Source of the DNA: Auricularia sp. M13
Taxonomy: Eukaryota; Basidiomycota; Agaricomycetes; Auriculariales; Auriculariaceae
DNA: 64,000 nt
Assembly (NCBI GenBank): GCA_037042915.1
Contig: CM073195.1
Coordinates: 3,658,001 to 3,722,000, forward strand
Direction of reading: 5' to 3'
Positions 21,604-32,014 of this stretch are shown piece by piece. Within the stretch, counting starts at the first letter, position 1, and each line of letters opens with the position of its first letter. Under the pieces are notes generated by a model that worked only from the letters and a program-made list of their open reading frames with translations, did no database searches and had not been told where the DNA came from. The translations under genes were made by a program, and so were the position numbers.

Positions 21604-22516
21604 CTAGGCTGATAACGGCGCAAAATTCCACCAGGATTTACTCTGCCCGCTCTGTTCATATTCGTCTGCAAATCTCAACTTCACACTCCCGGAAGGCGAG
21701 TGAATCTCGAGTGCTGAGCCCTCCCATGCTCCTTGACCTATCATCGAGGCGGTAAGCGTTTATGTTGGGCCTCCGCGACAATCGAAAGATGACCATACCG
21801 AATCCCAATTGCTTGAAGTTGCCTACGAAGCATTTTCGAACCTTGTCGACGTCCGAGAAGGTCGCGACGAGAGGCTCCATGGCTTGCGAAAACTTTACGT
21901 TCCCATTGCCGTTGTGGATAGTCATGGGCCCACGGAACGTCGACGGAATATCGAGGTTGACCTGGCCTGACGAGCCGGCCGAGACGACGAGAGATATGGG
22001 TCTGTTACCCAGTGTGTGCTGCATCGATGCATTTGTTAGTTCTCACGATGAAGGGAAGGCGGTCCGGAGACTCACCAACCGCATGTTGACGTGGCTGCCA
22101 CGCACGTCTACGTTGGTCGTTGGATGTTTGGCGCCGTCGTCGAGCAAGGAGCCCTCGACTACCCAGACGTCTACATCGACCTGGCTGTTCGGCACGTCGA
22201 TCATCAGATGCTTGCGCTCCTGGCCCTCCTCGACCGGCGCAAGGAGCTCGGTGGGTATCTCCAGCTCTGGGTCAATGACGAACGAGCCCGCGACCTTTGC
22301 TCCGGACGGCCGCTTGATAGCCACATGGTTGCACGGCGGGATGGGCGGTGCGACACGGCGCAAGAGTACGGGCGACGTCGAACCCGATGGGCCTTGCTCG
22401 TAGGGCGGCGGGCTCTGAGATGACGGTCAACTAGCTGTCGGGTGCCCTGGTGTGCTGCGGCTTGCCTGCGAAGTGGCATCGACGGCTGCGTCGTCTTCTT
22501 TGTGAGTGACAACCAT
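21604..22516 (-). CDS. DUF7330-family protein, paralogue B
   Basis: Starts at the ATG at 22516 (MVVTHKEDDAAVDATSQ). A 51-nt intron with a GC donor (CAG/gcaagc, ending ctcag) removes an in-frame TGA and joins to SPPPYEQG, matching the SPPPYAQ of paralogue A. The DUF7330 core follows: RRVAPPIPPCNHVAIKRPSG, FVIDPELEIPTELLAPVEEG, VDVDVWVVEG, NVDVRGSHVNMRL, NLDIPSTFRGPMTIHNGNG, KVRKCFVGNF. Two further GT-AG introns lead to QGAWEGSALEIH and KSWWNFAPLSA. It is in inverted orientation to paralogue A at 8569, with the tRNA array between them. Function unknown. Confidence 0.85.
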
Positions 22517-22889
22517 TGGGGTGCGATGAGAATGAGGGGGAAACGCTCGAGCTGCTGTAAACGTGGTTAAATACTAGGTGCGAGGATTGCGGCGCAGCGC
22601 GATACGACGAGACGCCGCCAGAGGCTGTGCTGTAACGCCGGTCAGATGCAAACGCAGGGCCGGAAGAATTGACGACGCCGAGATGTCGGTCCATGGTTAG
22701 GAAATCTATTTCCCTTTTCGTCGCCCTCTGGTAGGTAGTTCGAAATGAGCTTTGAGTATTTTTAAAGGTCTATGGCATTCTGGTCTGATTTTTGCGTGAT
22801 AGACAGGCCTTCTATCATCTTGCTGCCACTTGCAGCTGGTAAAGCGGCAATTTCCGCATCTTTCTCTCCTGCTCTCATCTTCCTGAGCC

Positions 22890-24270
22890 ATGGTTTCGCC
22901 GTCTGTCAAAGTCGCTGTTTTCTCTCATGCTCTTGCATCTTGGGTGGAAGGAACATCTCAAATACGTACCTACTTGTTGTCGCCGCCTCAGCTCCCGCTA
23001 CCTACCGAATCGCCGATCCCCGCTGCTTTGGTACAAGAGGACGATGCGCCACTGCGAGCACGCATTTTGCGCTGGTTTCTGGCCCCTGGCTCACAGCTTG
23101 AAGAATCCGAATCAGTTCTCATGGGCATTGTGCAAATGACGGTACGTTTAGTGGCTGCAAACTCGCAGGATGCCGCATATTCATTCATTGCAGTCGGCTC
23201 TGGTATTATTGAAAGCAATTCGCGTACGGCCGTTGATGCCACTGCTATTGACTCCCGTGCTTGCGGCCGCCGCTGTGCCAATTCCGCATGCAACATTGTT
23301 AGTCTCGCGGGGGCTACGTCCTGGTCACATGGCATTGACGGTTTTGCTCTTCGCCATATTGCACGAGGTACAACGTGCAGGAGTCGCCACCGCCTCGCAA
23401 ATCGCTCGCGAACGAAAACACGAGCTTGCTGGGGAAGTCGTCATTCATGGAAACGTCGTTCGACGGCCACAGTCAGACGACGACGACGCATCCGATGACG
23501 AGCGCGAGTGCATCATTTGTTCTGCCCCAGACGCGTCGCGACACGCGCCACGGCCTCGTAGCTTGTCATCCGAATCAATGGCGAGTCTTGCGTCGTGCGT
23601 TACAGCATCCGGAGCATCAGCGCTCGGTCCGCTCGAGGCGTTCTGCACAACAGCGCCAGAGAAACACCTCGCGCACCGCACCTGCTTTCTCTCGTGGCAA
23701 GCGGCCTACGCGCAGTCGCACGGTCCCTTGCGTGTCGCGGTCCTTCCACCGCCACTGCGTCGAGATGTACTCCCGAACGCAGTTTTCGTCGAGCATCATC
23801 CGGACGAAGTCGATGCGTCGCATTTGCGGCGCGCCAGGGAGCTCTTGCGCGCGGCCCCACCGGCGATAGCACAGCTCACGTCCGAGTTACACCTGCCACC
23901 CTCTTCGTCCGACGCCTCCCTGCAGCTTGCATCTGACGCCAACAGCGCCACGTTGATCTCCCCGTATCCGCCGTGCCCTTTGTGCCGGTCACCCACAGCA
24001 CTTGTGCTCGTCGCGCGGAAGCCGAGTCCGGAGACTATACCGCCTATCTCGTGGCAGCGCGTCGTCAAGACATTCGTGCGCGAGTGGACCAGGATTGTGA
24101 GCCTGCGTACCATTGGCATGCGCGTCGTCGGACAAGGTGTGTTCCTGTGGGCGCTATTGAGCGTGATGCGGATGCGCGAGGAGATGCAGGAGCGCGTGAA
24201 GGTGAGGATGAAGATGCAGCAGGAAAAGGATAAGGGGAAGCGAAGAGCTGATATTGTTGCCTCGAAATGA
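22890..24270 (+). CDS. membrane-anchored RING-like zinc-finger protein
   Basis: Two exons are joined by an intron at 23143-23194 (gtacgt...cattgcag). About 440 residues. The N-terminal third contains hydrophobic segments (LMPLLLTPVLAAAAVPIPHA, HMALTVLLFAILHEV). Then comes a stretched RING-like set of ligands, ECIIC, an EAFC-then-HRTC cluster, and CPLC, separated by long Ser/Pro-rich and variable inserts. A C-terminal hydrophobic segment (GQGVFLWALLSVM) and a Lys/Met-rich tail (KMQQEKDKGKRRAD) close it. A membrane E3 ubiquitin ligase role is an inference from the ligand pattern; the spacing is unusual for a classic RING. Confidence 0.7.
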
Positions 24271-24374
24271 ACGTTTGAGTGTCTAACACGTCTCTCATCG
24301 TAATGCATGGGGCTTTTGTTTATAGCTCCGATTCGTGCCTCCATCCTTCTCCTCATCAATGTCTTCCTCGTCCT

Positions 24375-26216
24375 CTATCTCTCCTCGGTCTGGCTGTCGA
24401 TGTAACTGCGGTCGTCCGAGTTGTCCGAATCCCAGTTGGCACCACTGACAACCAGCAGTCTCTCACTGCCGCTCTCGCTGTCCCCATCAGAGTCCGTGTC
24501 TTCACCGTCTTCTGACTCCGATGAATCCGAGCTTGAGCGTTGGGAGTCGTAATCTGAGAGACTGGGCTCGCTGTCCTCGACGTCTGAGTAGTTAGGGTCG
24601 AAATCGGCCCGCAGCGTCTCGCCTTTGGAATCCGTAAAGCGACAATTCGACGGGCCAAGAACGTATCCGAGCACTTGGAACCAGGATCTGAAGTCGGGAT
24701 AGTCATCGAGGCTTTCGGTGTCGATGCCGGTCACGGAGATGGCCAGCGGCGCCTGGCCTCCGTTGTTGAAGTGGCGAGTGGGCACGCGATAGCCGACGAA
24801 ACTCGTAAGGTCCAGGAAGAACCGTTTGAACCAAGGGCTACCGGGCTCTGGTGGGTCATGAAGGGATACCGATTTGAGCGCCGGCCACACCATCGGCGAC
24901 GCAAGAGGATGCAACGCCTGGAAGAACCCACTGTCAATTTGGCAGCCGTGGAAGGCAACTCGTTGCAAGTGCACGAATAGCCCCAGCGCAGGCAATTGCG
25001 AGCTCTGGGCGCTGAACCTTGAGGAGGGATACGGACCGACCTGAAGGTCAACGATGGTCGCGCAGGCCGACGAGAAAAATGCGGTCAGCGCCAAGATTTC
25101 TGTGGACGAAGGCGCACGAAGAACGAGTGCGTTCAGTTGCGGGATGTCCAGCGTGGCTGTCCACATTGACACGGGGGAGAAGTACCCGCTCAGCTCGAGA
25201 GTGTGAAGGTGCGGCAGGCGCAGATGCGGAGATGGAGGCGTAAGGTTGCTTTCCGTCTGCGGGCTGCGGAATACAATGCTCAGGCTTCTAAGCATCGTCA
25301 TGTGGCACAATGCAGGCCACAGAAGCTTTTGACAGCGCTCGTCGATGACAAGATGAGCTGAAATTAACGACAGTAGCGAGCATTGCGGAGGCACGAATAC
25401 TGCAGTCGACCATAGCGTTCGCAGTGAGGGACAAAAAGGCAAATAGGCCGGGTAACGCTCCTTCCACGGGACGACATCGCCGCCACAGATAGAGACAGCG
25501 ATTTCTTCGAGGAGCGGCGTTGGTTGTCGCAAGAAGACCAGATCCCATTCGTGCACGCCTTTTGGAAAGTTGAAATGTGCTCGTCGCCAGCGAGAAGCAC
25601 AATGTGCGACTGCCAACAGGATCGGCTGAAACCAGTCGAGGTCTTCCATCCAGCACCCAGCGTTATCGAATGCAAATAGGATGTCTAACGGGCGTGTCGT
25701 TGATCTCTCGAGCAGAACTTTTATGCGAGTTAGAAGGTTGCTTCCAACGAGGGGGGCCGAGTCCGCGACGGGGGTAGGAACTGATATATACGTCCAAATT
25801 TCGGGCATATTGAGGGCCGCCGTGCGCCACTTGCGACAGACAGCTGCGAGGCGCCAGGGCACCATGGCTCGCTCGCGATTATAGCATCCCGTGTGCAGCT
25901 CGGTCCAGAGAGGGTCGTCTTCGAATGCAAGCTCGCGGAATATGGCCTGAAGTATCTCGAGCGGGAGCGCTGCGACGAGCTCGGGGTCAAAGGCAGGAGG
26001 TAGCGCAGAAAGTTCCTCCTGCAGGCGGCTGCGCATCATATCCACCTCTTCGAAAGCTGCGCGCGCAGCATCCGCCGCAAGCAAGGCGGCATGGACAGCT
26101 GCGTTGGCATCATCGAGCCGCTCACGAAGAAGCTCGGTCCGAGCTTCGGTCGACTGGAGGTTGTCTTGCAACTCGCAGCGATGCGCCCAAGCTGCCGGCA
26201 CGCACGGAGCGGGCAT
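24375..26216 (-). CDS. F-box protein with coiled coil and acidic tail
   Basis: Single-exon gene of 613 residues from the ATG at 26216 (MPAPCVPAAW); the longer open frame upstream lacks gene-like content. An N-terminal heptad region (LRERLDDANAAVHAALL) is followed by the F-box (LPLEILQAIFRELAFEDD), then WRLAAVCRKWRTAALNMPEIW and leucine-rich repeat-like sequence. It ends with an Asp/Ser/Glu-rich tail of about 70 residues. Proteins of this plan are expanded in Agaricomycetes and are thought to be SCF ubiquitin ligase adaptors; the substrate is unknown. It converges on the RING-like gene with a 104-bp gap. Confidence 0.85.
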   Translation of the reverse strand: MPAPCVPAAWAHRCELQDNLQSTEARTELLRERLDDANAAVHAALLAADAARAAFEEVDMMRSRLQEELSALPPAFDPELVAALPLEILQAIFRELAFEDDPLWTELHTGCYNRERAMVPWRLAAVCRKWRTAALNMPEIWTYISVPTPVADSAPLVGSNLLTRIKVLLERSTTRPLDILFAFDNAGCWMEDLDWFQPILLAVAHCASRWRRAHFNFPKGVHEWDLVFLRQPTPLLEEIAVSICGGDVVPWKERYPAYLPFCPSLRTLWSTAVFVPPQCSLLSLISAHLVIDERCQKLLWPALCHMTMLRSLSIVFRSPQTESNLTPPSPHLRLPHLHTLELSGYFSPVSMWTATLDIPQLNALVLRAPSSTEILALTAFFSSACATIVDLQVGPYPSSRFSAQSSQLPALGLFVHLQRVAFHGCQIDSGFFQALHPLASPMVWPALKSVSLHDPPEPGSPWFKRFFLDLTSFVGYRVPTRHFNNGGQAPLAISVTGIDTESLDDYPDFRSWFQVLGYVLGPSNCRFTDSKGETLRADFDPNYSDVEDSEPSLSDYDSQRSSSDSSESEDGEDTDSDGDSESGSERLLVVSGANWDSDNSDDRSYIDSQTEER

Positions 26217-26479
26217 GAAAACAACTTTGAGAGGTCTCTGGGAGGACGAGGGCGTTGAGCGGGATGGAGATAGGCGTGTTGAAGCCGTGCCACAAAACCA
26301 CTGCCAGGGTTGGTCGGAGTCAAAGAGCGGTAACTCCGCGATTTGTCCGTTCACTCCGCCATCACTTCTCAAATTATGTATGTAAATTCGCAATACAAAC
26401 ACAATTTGGTGCATCAGGGTGCAATACAATTGTCAACTGGAGAGCTACTGTAAGCATTACAGAATAAATTTGAAATGCC

Positions 26480-26833
26480 TCAATCCCGCTCTCCGATGCA
26501 CGAGCAGGTCTCTATGTCCACTCGGCCGCTGTCACACGCGACATCGCAGGGCGGACGGCGAGTGGGCATTGCGCGAGCCGTTGCCGGAGGTTCCACAGGG
26601 AGGGTGAATGTCTGGTGCGGGAGGTCGAGATCGGCCGCCGGGCTAGCAAGTTTGTTGAGGAGGGTGCGGATTCCGTAGGAATAGATGTCACGCCCATGAC
26701 TGGTTGGCCGGATAACCGGAAGTGTGTATGTATGCTCTCCTATGGCAGGAGCAGGTGCTGAAACTGCCTGTAGAGCGAAAGATGAGGCGAAGAGAGCGGC
26801 ATACAGGCGAAGGAGGTTGACAAGGAAGACCAT
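26480..26833 (-). CDS. small secreted protein, 117 residues
   Basis: The N terminus is a strong signal peptide (MVFLVNLLRLYAALFASSFA, cleavage likely after AVSA). The mature part is Pro-rich in the middle and ends with four cysteines (CDVACDSG, ETCSCIG). A TATA-like element (tataaaaag, minus strand, about 26889-26881) lies about 50 bp upstream of the ATG, consistent with a short highly expressed gene. No family is recognised; a secreted or effector-like role is inferred only from size, signal peptide and cysteines. Confidence 0.7.
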   Translation of the reverse strand: MVFLVNLLRLYAALFASSFALQAVSAPAPAIGEHTYTLPVIRPTSHGRDIYSYGIRTLLNKLASPAADLDLPHQTFTLPVEPPATARAMPTRRPPCDVACDSGRVDIETCSCIGERD

Positions 26834-27838
26834 CGCTTGCTACTCAGGTGAGGGTACGGATGCCCCAGATGATGCTAGTGCTTTTTATACTCTGAGAGCC
26901 TACATGGTGCTGTACATTAACAGTGCTGTGAGGTCACAGATATGAACTGTCAGGTACAAATCAGACTCGCCGGCATAGCTAGGGAATCGGTGTTCACCTG
27001 ACTCAAGGATCTCAGTACACCTCCGAGTCGGCGATGTAGCGAGAAATTTGACTCTAACTGAGGCATGTAGAGCCAATGAGAAGTTACTGTATCAGTATTG
27101 GGCCGGCACAGGCTCCAGGGCACTGAGCTCGTACACAGCAAGGAGACGCCCATGAGGCTGAATCATTCGTAACATGCTGTAGACGCCATATATCCTGCGT
27201 ACGCGCACTTGAGGCAGTTAATTACCCAGCGATCAGCAGTTTAGCGCTTCGCGCCGCAGTCGTGTGTTTTCCGCGGCGAAGCGCGATGGGACGCAAGCTG
27301 TGCGCATTGAGACGCTTAACGCACAGTGACAGTGTGGACAATGGGACGCATAACACATGGTGAGAGTGGCGTGAGACGCCTAACACATAGTGAGAGTGGG
27401 GCATGTAGGTACGGAAAACTAGAGGCCTATTGTGATTACGCAGCCTGCTTCCAGGGCCCTGCCCCGGCACTCCGGAACTTCCCCGCCCAGCACGGCACCT
27501 TATATTCAAGCACATTCTTCATCTGAGAGCAAGGCGATATTACTGGGAGCATGGATTATTATGTGCCTAAGCCAAGTTTCGTGACATGAAAGGTGGGCTT
27601 GAAGGACTCGGTACAAGTATCCCACTGATCACTTGGAATGCGTCCCAGATCATGTGTTTATAGTATACGAGCGAGGTTATACACTCAATCCAGCTTATTA
27701 TCAGAACACAACTAATCTCAAATCTGGTTTTTGCCACGTTTGGGGTTGAGTCCTGCCGAAAGTGGATGTTTTGATTGCCGGACCGGCCCGGGGTCCAGCT
27801 TGCCAGTGGACTCCGCCAACACCTCCCATGCTTCGACC
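26834..27838. other. 1-kb intergenic region with hairpin and short tandem repeat
   Basis: No gene is supported. It holds an imperfect hairpin (27244-27284, arms gcgcttcgcgccgc / gcggcgaagcgc) and a three-copy degenerate repeat of about 32 bp (27311-27399) built on gacgc-n-taac and gtgasagtg. Confidence 0.5.
27311..27399. repeat. degenerate short tandem repeat, three copies
   Basis: Copies begin at 27311, 27345 and 27375. Shared core words are gacgc, taac-rca and gtgagagtgg. Confidence 0.65.
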
Positions 27839-29412
27839 ATGACGAAAAGCTGGTCAGACGCAGCACCGACACCTCACTCGATTAGCAGGAACCGTACGCG
27901 CACAGTTGCACTTGTTCTGATAGCCATAATGGGCCTGTACATCTTCACTTCAACACTCGGACGCGTCGCACCGTCGCTTCCAACCAAGGCGCGCTGCTTG
28001 TCAACTCTTCCTGCCAAACGGCTGGACGGCAAGAGGTACAAGCTTCCAAGTGGTGATAAAATACCTAGCATTGCTCTTGGTACGGCCGCCGCTGCGGTAT
28101 GCGCATTACAATCGAATAAGATTGCTGAAATGTGACCGTAAGGCGTGTGGCAGGCAAGTCCTGGCGAGGTTGGCAAAGCAGTCGAGGTAAGCACTTTATT
28201 ATATCAACCTCTGTACTTTCAGTATCGTTGACGACGGTCGTTGCGCTCTTAGACTGCTCTCAATGTTGTCAGTGTGGCCGATTTCGCGTCATTTGGCGCA
28301 ATTCCTGACTTGTTCACTCTCAGGGATATCGTCACATTGACGGTGCTTGGGCCTACCGCGTAAGCGCGAGCTCATGACAATGCTCGTCGTCTTTGCTCAA
28401 TAGTATGCAGAACGAAGCCGAAGTCGGTGCAGCCATCAAGCGTTCGGGGGTACCTCGTTCAGATATCTGGATCACGTCGAAGGTATGGCGGAATGTTACT
28501 CCCGTAGCGCGCGTACCGACTCTTCTTGCAGCTTTGGAACACATTCCACCGTCCCGAAGATGTCGAGCCCGCGCTGGATGACTCGCTGACCAAGCTCGGC
28601 ACGGACTACGTCGACCTGTACCTCGTGCACTGGCCTGTCGCGCAGAATTCCGACGGCACGGTTGACTTGGACCTGACAAACAATCCGTACCCGACCTGGC
28701 AAGCCCTCGAGAAGCTTGTTGACAGCGGCAAGGTTCGCAACATTGGCGTCTCCAAGTATGTCTTTGCAGTTTTCTCCAGACGCTTCGCCTCAACGTTGTC
28801 CGCGCAGCTTCAACATCAGACGCTTGACGAACTTGACGGCCAACAAACTCAAGCACGTACCTGCCGTCAACCAGGTCGAGCTCAACTTCTGGAATCCGCA
28901 GCCAGAGCTCGTCAAATGGGCCAAGGAGCACAACGTCATCCTCGAGGCGTACTCGCCGCTAGGCAGTAATAAGCAAGTTGGCGAGAGCCTGAACGTGCCC
29001 GAGGTGCGTCGCCTTCGTGCTGCGAGGATCCGGGCTAATCAACGCCGCCGTAGGTCAAGGAGATCGCAGAGAAGCTCTGTATCACGCCCGCGCAAGTCTT
29101 GATCTCCTGGCAAGCTCAGCGTGGAGTGCGTCTAGTTCTACCTATCGTCATTCTGCGGGCCGCCATTGACAGATGAATGACGCGCAGAACATCGTGCTCC
29201 CGAAGAGCGTGACGCCGTCGCGCATCGAAGAGAACTTGCAAAGTTAGTATACACATCAACATTGCGTGCATCGCATCCCTGACTGCTTCCTAGTCTTCGA
29301 ACTCCCACAGGACCTCTTCGACAAGCTCGAAAGTGCGGCCGCGGCTCATCCGCCTAAGCGCGTGGTGGACCCGAGCAAGTCGTGGGGAGTCGACATATTT
29401 GACGAGCTCTAG
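27839..29412 (+). CDS. aldo-keto reductase with N-terminal membrane anchor
   Basis: About ten exons. The ATG at 27839 follows a 4-codon upstream frame (MLRP) that overlaps it. A hydrophobic anchor ([18 protein letters not shown]) precedes the AKR barrel. The catalytic tetrad is visible: Asp and Tyr in [17 protein letters not shown], Lys in WITSKLWNTF, His in DLYLVHWPV. Cofactor-site segments follow ([63 protein letters not shown]). A 15-nt microexon at 28253-28267 supplies TALNV. The join after ALG near 28090 is ambiguous between two acceptors. Relatives reduce glyceraldehyde or other carbonyls with NADPH; membrane attachment is unusual for this family. Confidence 0.85.
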
Positions 29413-29744
29413 ACTGGCCTTGAACAGGCTTTCTTTGTTGTACAGTACAGTTACCGCATGACTGCTGGTCTTGTACTAACATGCTTGCTTCGAATGAGCC
29501 GTACTCCCTTTCGTATGCGAAGATTCGCACAGGCGCGCTTGCGTCTGGTACCAGTCTATTCCGGTCGTGAAACGCGTTGCGTAGATGGCTTCTGCCTTTG
29601 CATGATAGCTGGTGAGATCCAACGCAGTCGCCTCCTGAAGCGCACAATGTACGTAACATCTGCAACCGACCCGCCCCTGCCCACAAACATAGTATAACAG
29701 TGTTTCCTCTGCCAACCACGACTCTGCCACCCACCCCCGTGTCC

Positions 29745-31244
29745 ATGTTCCCGGTAGCCGTGCACTCACAGGTCGCTTTCAACGCGCGCGTCATGCAGCG
29801 CTACGCCGAGCGTGAGGCCCAAATCGAGCAGTCGCTAGTGCGCGCTCATCACACCCTCGCTATGGCGCAGGCGGAGGTGGCGGCGCTAACGGCTGAACAG
29901 CGGGCTGTACGCTCGTGGAAGTCGTTTGTTGAGCTCGAGACGCAGCAACTGTTGCTCTCCTGGCATATGCAGACGCTGCCGACCGAGATCCTCCGCATGA
30001 TCTTTCTGCAGCTCCGCGCCTCGACGGGCACCTGGGACCCGGCGCTTACGCAATGGACGCCTTGCCGGGAGATCATGAAGGTGCCCTTTACGCTTGCGAG
30101 CGTATCGCGTTCATGGCGCGCGGTTGCCCTCGATTGTTCGGCTTTGTGGGCCTTTATCTGTCCGCCGTCGACGACCGGTATTGCATCGCCCAACACAGGC
30201 ATAGTGCGTCTGTATCTCGATTCTGTTGGGCAGGAGGCGTGCTTGGCGTGTGTGCAGCTGCTGTTGCAGCGCTCGAAGAACCTCACGCTCGACATCATCT
30301 ACTTATTCCACAACCGCGATGCCCTCGCATTACTCGCATCCGATGCACATCGATGGCGCAGTTTCACATTTGCGGCACCTATACACTCCCATGGATTCAT
30401 GTCTATCCTACGCCGGCCCTTCGTGGAACTCCAGCATCTCGTTATCACATCGCCTAATGGTGCCTCCGGTGTCTCCCTTCCATGGATAGCTGATGGATAT
30501 CCGTGCTACATGCCCATCGCCCCGAAATTGTGTTTGTTGTGGTCTATGGACTCGAACTTCCTGCTCCTAGGGCCGCGTCCGCCTTTGCACACACTCATCA
30601 TACTGGAGCTCCGCATCAGAGAGTTGCCATTACGTGTGGTCGTCGATATGTTGCGGCTCATGCCCGCCTTGCTGCATCTGCGGCTCGAGGTGGCTAGCAT
30701 GCTTCACGAGCACCCTCTCGCTCGCGTCCACCCGATCCGATTTCCCCGCCTGCAGTACCTCGCGCTTTGGCCTTGGAATGGGATTGATCCGCGTATGTGG
30801 GCGCATGTGCTGCATACGCCTACCGTGACGGACTTCAGGACGTACAGCAGCACGTTTCCTCTGATCGCCCCGTTTGTCGCGAGCATCGCAGAGACGCTCG
30901 AAGAGCTCCATCTCGAGTCTGCTGAGGTCGATGAGAGCATACTTGTGCATCTCAAGACACTCAAGAAGGTCACGATGTTCTACCTCTCGCACACAGTGGT
31001 CGCGGATGGGGTGTTCAAGTCGCTGGCGGAAGACTCTTCATTACTACCGAGTTTGCACACACTTGCCCTGGAGGAGTCCTCTCGCATAGAGCCAGAATAT
31101 GGGGACGGCTTGGTGCAGTTGATCATTGCTCGCAAGTCACGGTCAGCCGCTCACTCTGCAGCGCATTTGACAACGGTGGTGCTGTCGAGTTCGGAAATTC
31201 AGACGTGGCTCAGAGCCCAAGTTGAATACTTGTTATCTCCTTAG
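29745..31244 (+). CDS. F-box protein
   Basis: Single-exon gene, 499 residues from the ATG at 29745 (MFPVAVHSQVAFNARVMQRY). A coiled coil (QIEQSLVRAHHTLAMAQAEV) precedes the F-box (LPTEILRMIFLQLRAS), followed by VPFTLASVSRSWRAVALDCSALW and LRR-like repeats. Same architecture as the genes at 24375, 34119 and 40174, but without the acidic tail. A role as an SCF adaptor is inferred from the family. Confidence 0.85.
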   Translation: MFPVAVHSQVAFNARVMQRYAEREAQIEQSLVRAHHTLAMAQAEVAALTAEQRAVRSWKSFVELETQQLLLSWHMQTLPTEILRMIFLQLRASTGTWDPALTQWTPCREIMKVPFTLASVSRSWRAVALDCSALWAFICPPSTTGIASPNTGIVRLYLDSVGQEACLACVQLLLQRSKNLTLDIIYLFHNRDALALLASDAHRWRSFTFAAPIHSHGFMSILRRPFVELQHLVITSPNGASGVSLPWIADGYPCYMPIAPKLCLLWSMDSNFLLLGPRPPLHTLIILELRIRELPLRVVVDMLRLMPALLHLRLEVASMLHEHPLARVHPIRFPRLQYLALWPWNGIDPRMWAHVLHTPTVTDFRTYSSTFPLIAPFVASIAETLEELHLESAEVDESILVHLKTLKKVTMFYLSHTVVADGVFKSLAEDSSLLPSLHTLALEESSRIEPEYGDGLVQLIIARKSRSAAHSAAHLTTVVLSSSEIQTWLRAQVEYLLSP

Positions 31245-31452
31245 ATCAGAGCCGGGACGATCTGGAGGGCTGCGAGGAGATTTTTCTTTTTGTACGGGAA
31301 TCAGACATTTGGAAACACTGTTCTTACCATAGATATTGTACCCCCAGTACCCAACAAACTCTCCGAAGAGTATGTGAAATTTATCGCAGACTGCATGTAT
31401 GCAGGAGTCGCACTGGGGTGCGCCGAACAACAAAACAATTTCGCAATTGGAT

Positions 31453-31862
31453 TCACAAGAGCGTCGTCAAGTCACTCCCAAGTTCACGAGACGTCGATTC
31501 CGCGATACTTGCCGCCGCTAGAGCTCTTCTCGGAGCCGCTGGACTTCGAGGCAACGTAAGCTCTGAGTCGTCAGAGAGCCAATTCAACCCATGCCAGATC
31601 ATAATGTAGAATGAATATATTATGTCGGCTTCTCCGGATGGATCCTCGTCAGACGAGGAGTCTGCTCCAGAGGAAGGCGAGAAGACCGATTCCAAGGAAG
31701 GGCTTGCAGACCTCCCATCAGAGTAGTCGCGGGGATGAAGCTAAGATGCAAGAATGAGCAATTTGCCGACGTTAAGTACTTCAATATGTGCCACAGGTTG
31801 GCGCGGGCAGTTTCACCGGCCAGGGGAATAAACACCGTTTGATAAGGTGCATACCTTCTCAA
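31453..31862 (-). pseudogene. decayed C-terminal end of an F-box gene
   Basis: Two minus-strand frames together resemble the C terminus of the F-box protein at 24375: LWHILKYLTSANCSF parallels WFQVLGYVLGPSNCRF, and after a frameshift PRDYSDGRSASPSLES parallels PNYSDVEDSEPSLSD, followed by an Asp/Ser-rich stretch and a stop. The N-terminal half is absent. Low-identity resemblance only. Confidence 0.4.
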
Positions 31863-32014
31863 ATTCAGAAGCGAGGGTCTGCTCTTGTCACGTTCCTTCG
31901 TGCCCTCAGCCTGGGCGACGCGTAAGCAGGAGGTTTATCCATTTCCACGCTCCTTCTGTTGTACACAGTGCACACGCATTCGAGTCAATTGGAGTACAAT
32001 ACTTGTTCGACTTA

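Noticed and set aside
21184-21612. Possible gene starting MSVRYASADVSHF
   Set aside because: A TAG at 21256 interrupts it after 24 codons, the continuation has no domain, and it overlaps the 3' end of the DUF7330 gene on the other strand.
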